Below, one piece after another: positions 56,948 through 58,512 of a stretch of 58,512 bases of DNA. The stretch spans positions 1-58,512 of the forward strand of contig JANYDK010000009.1 of assembly GCA_025363655.1 (NCBI GenBank), in the 5' to 3' direction. Under the pieces are notes generated by a model, which was not told the DNA's origin, did no database searches, and worked only from the letters and a program-made list of their open reading frames with translations. Position numbers and translations under genes: made by a program. The DNA comes from Deltaproteobacteria bacterium. Lineage in GTDB: Bacteria; Myxococcota_A; Polyangia; Polyangiales; JADJMO01. Within the stretch, counting starts at the first letter, position 1. Every line of letters begins with the position of its first letter.

Positions 56948-57998
56948 TTTCCTTGACGACGTGCTTGCTGCGGTCGGCGATGCCGAGGCCCATGTCACCG
57001 GCCGCAGCGATGTACGCCGGTTCGCGTCCAGCGGCTTTGAGGGTCTTCATGCCCTTCTCGACGCGGACCTTGTCGACCATCTCGTAGCCGAACGCGTCCA
57101 TCGCCACCGGATCGGTCGTGACGTACACGGCCTCGTGCGGCACGTAGCTGACGACCTGCACCGGGCCGCCGTCGTACATGAGCTTGAAGCCGTCGACGAC
57201 GTGGAGACGAACGCGGCTCTTGATCGCTTCGTGCGCGTAGAGCTTGGCGATTTGCGGGCTCGAGCGGTGGGCGTGGTGCTTGGACGGGTTGCTGATCGAC
57301 CCGTGGGTCATGTTCTTGAGGCACCCAGTGTAGCCGGCGTTGTCGTGGTCCTTGATGAGCGAGACGTTGATGACGGCGGTCGCCTCCATCAGCGGACGGG
57401 CGTATTTCGTGAGGATTTTCTCTTTGCCGTCACTGAACTCGATCTCGGGCGTGGCCATGTCTTTGTTGATGTGGACCATCGCCTTGACGCCGGCCGGGAG
57501 GTTCGACTGATCGATTCGGGTGCCGGCGAGGAACGAGTAGAACTGTTCGTAGACGACGATCGACGTCGCGGGCACGCCGGCGGCCATCACGCCCTCGAGG
57601 ATGACGTCGACCAACTCCTTGTTGGTGCCGAACTTCTTGCCCTTGGCGATGCCGTTGACCTTGATCGCGACCTTGTCGTCCTTGTGGACGAACTTGCCGA
57701 AGGCGGCGCCGAGCGTCTTCTGTCCGGAGAGCTCCAGCATCGCGGCTTCGAGCATCGCCTTGGCGTCGTCGGGCTTGGGGTAGAGGCCGTTGGCCTGGAG
57801 GCAGCCAGCCTTGGTCGCCTTGACGATTTTTCCGGGCACCGACAGCGGTGAGAAGCCAGGTGGCGGGACGGCGGCGAGGGTCGCTGCTCCTGCCGTCCTC
57901 AGCGTCGTCGCCGCGATGGCGCCGACGGCAGCAGCCGTCCCGACGAAAGCGCGCCGGCTGAGTCCCTGGGTTTCGTCGCGGTCGGTGTCGCTCGACAT
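56937..57998 (-). CDS. Tat-exported DUF362 protein
   Basis: 353 residues. Twin-arginine signal SRRAFVG followed by an Ala-rich hydrophobic stretch, so it should be exported folded, perhaps with a cofactor. DUF362 domain: KDDKVAIKVNGIAKGK, VILEGVMAAGVPATSIVVYEQ, ATAVINVSLIKDHDNAGYTG, KNMTHGSISNPSKHH, VVDGFKLMYDGGPV and TTDPVAMDAFGYEMV. DUF362 members often sit with Fe-S proteins; only a few Cys are present here. ATG 57998 has GGAG seven bases before it. Function unknown. Convergent overlap of 11 bp with topA. Confidence 0.88.
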   Translation of the reverse strand: MSSDTDRDETQGLSRRAFVGTAAAVGAIAATTLRTAGAATLAAVPPPGFSPLSVPGKIVKATKAGCLQANGLYPKPDDAKAMLEAAMLELSGQKTLGAAFGKFVHKDDKVAIKVNGIAKGKKFGTNKELVDVILEGVMAAGVPATSIVVYEQFYSFLAGTRIDQSNLPAGVKAMVHINKDMATPEIEFSDGKEKILTKYARPLMEATAVINVSLIKDHDNAGYTGCLKNMTHGSISNPSKHHAHRSSPQIAKLYAHEAIKSRVRLHVVDGFKLMYDGGPVQVVSYVPHEAVYVTTDPVAMDAFGYEMVDKVRVEKGMKTLKAAGREPAYIAAAGDMGLGIADRSKHVVKEIKL

Positions 57999-58064
57999 GG
58001 ATGTGCTCCTCGACGTCGAAGCGTAGTCCGCTTTCCGCGATCCATCACGCCCATCTCGCGAATC

Positions 58065-58082
58065 CGCCGGCGGCCGCCGGCG
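58065..58082. promoter_or_regulatory. Perfect 18-bp palindrome in divergent intergenic region
   Basis: CGCCGGCGGCCGCCGGCG is its own reverse complement and lies between the DUF362 gene start (57998) and the small gene at 58218. It could be an operator or simply a product of high GC. Confidence 0.3.
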
Positions 58083-58217
58083 CCGCCGGGACCGGATACG
58101 CGCCAACATCGAGAAATGCGGAGAAAGTGTGCTGACGGCCGCTGGCATCGCGCGCGCAATGTCTCCCTGCGAAACGCGGCGTCGATGGACGACGCCCCGC
58201 ATTCGGAGACGACCATC

Positions 58218-58481
58218 ATGGACACGCAACAGCCCCAATCCCCCAACGGACATTCCTCGAAAGCCCTCTATACGGTCATCGAGAAGCCTGGCGACCGCAG
58301 CTTCTGGTTGCGCATCGGCTGGGCCAACGAGAACCGAGACGGTTCGTTCACGCTCAAGCTCGACGCGCTTCCCATGAACGGGAAGCTGCAGATGAGGGAC
58401 TACACGCCGCGCGAGAAGCGCGAGGACGACAAGCGAGGCGAAGACGCGACCGCCGATCGCGTCGACCAGCTGCCGTTCTGA
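58218..58481 (+). CDS. Small conserved protein of unknown function
   Basis: 87 residues from ATG 58218 (GGAG nine bases before). The core (YTVIEKPGDRSFWLRIGWAN, DGSFTLKLDALPMNGKLQMRD) looks like a short beta-rich domain of a widespread uncharacterised family, followed by an acidic/basic tail ending QLPF. An earlier ATG at 58185 gives eleven more residues. No function known. Close to the window end. Confidence 0.72.
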   Translation: MDTQQPQSPNGHSSKALYTVIEKPGDRSFWLRIGWANENRDGSFTLKLDALPMNGKLQMRDYTPREKREDDKRGEDATADRVDQLPF

Positions 58482-58512
58482 GCTCGCGGTCCGCCGGCGG
58501 TGAGCCCGCGTT

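Noticed and set aside
54437-56998. Minus-strand open frame of 853 codons antisense to topA
   Set aside because: Composition artefact of high GC; topA is complete and conserved.

Overview
The window is high-GC DNA that reads as chromosome of a predatory or soil-type Myxococcota (Polyangia-like) bacterium. The evidence is the mix of genes: secreted lipoproteins with MopE-type and DUF4215-type cysteine repeats, three Hanks-type Ser/Thr kinases (one fused to an AAA/TPR regulator, one carrying a PEGA domain), an atypical PilZ protein, a formylglycine-generating-enzyme-like protein, two complex histidine kinases, and a sigma-70 factor with long low-complexity extensions. Gene density is high, strands alternate often, and I see no insertion sequence, prophage, CRISPR array, tRNA or rRNA.

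Layout. 1-1491: end-truncated MopE/DUF4215 lipoprotein (minus). 1689-6242: genome-maintenance genes scpB and nth (overlapping reading frames), cinA (minus) and an NAD-type isocitrate dehydrogenase. 6261-12722: envelope proteins, including a 1004-residue protein that joins a zinc-peptidase-like domain, a TolB-like propeller and an outer-membrane barrel, coupled to an upstream PilZ-like gene. 12824-16808: rimI, a membrane Ser/Thr kinase, efp, a TPR membrane protein and a small lysine-rich protein. 17044-24304: a membrane protein, an OprP-type porin with a His/Cys/Asp-rich N-terminus, and a kinase-cyclase-like-AAA-TPR gene broken by one extra G in its Walker A motif. 24422-29612: lon, then a LysM protein translationally coupled to a PEGA kinase. 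29826-36313: metzincin lipoprotein, Fe-S CCG protein, NtrB-like sensor kinase, rph and rdgB. 36403-42941: cysteine-repeat lipoprotein, extracytoplasmic solute-binding protein next to a histidine kinase-receiver hybrid, FGE-like protein, and an ABC exporter whose 3' end overlaps the FGE gene tail to tail. 43249-49365: sigma factor, a BTRD1-repeat lipoprotein overlapping dacB, and a membrane protein. 49487-58481: a methyltransferase-like/coiled-coil protein, dnaJ, a lysine-rich small protein, dprA-topA, a Tat-exported DUF362 protein and a small conserved protein.

How the genes relate. Most of the window is housekeeping DNA and RNA maintenance (scpB, nth, cinA, dprA, topA, rph, rdgB, efp, dnaJ, lon, sigma factor) mixed with envelope and signalling genes. 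The tightly coupled pairs worth attention are PilZ-like/propeller-barrel (TAGTG overlap), PEGA kinase/LysM (ATGA overlap), rph/rdgB (ATGA overlap), dacB/BTRD1 lipoprotein (16-bp overlap) and histidine kinase/solute-binding protein (3-bp gap). The most unusual sequence-level features are the scpB/nth dual-coded tail and a nest of interleaved inverted repeats at 16939-17019. I did not find a convincing complete new multi-gene system; the strongest candidates are listed as findings.
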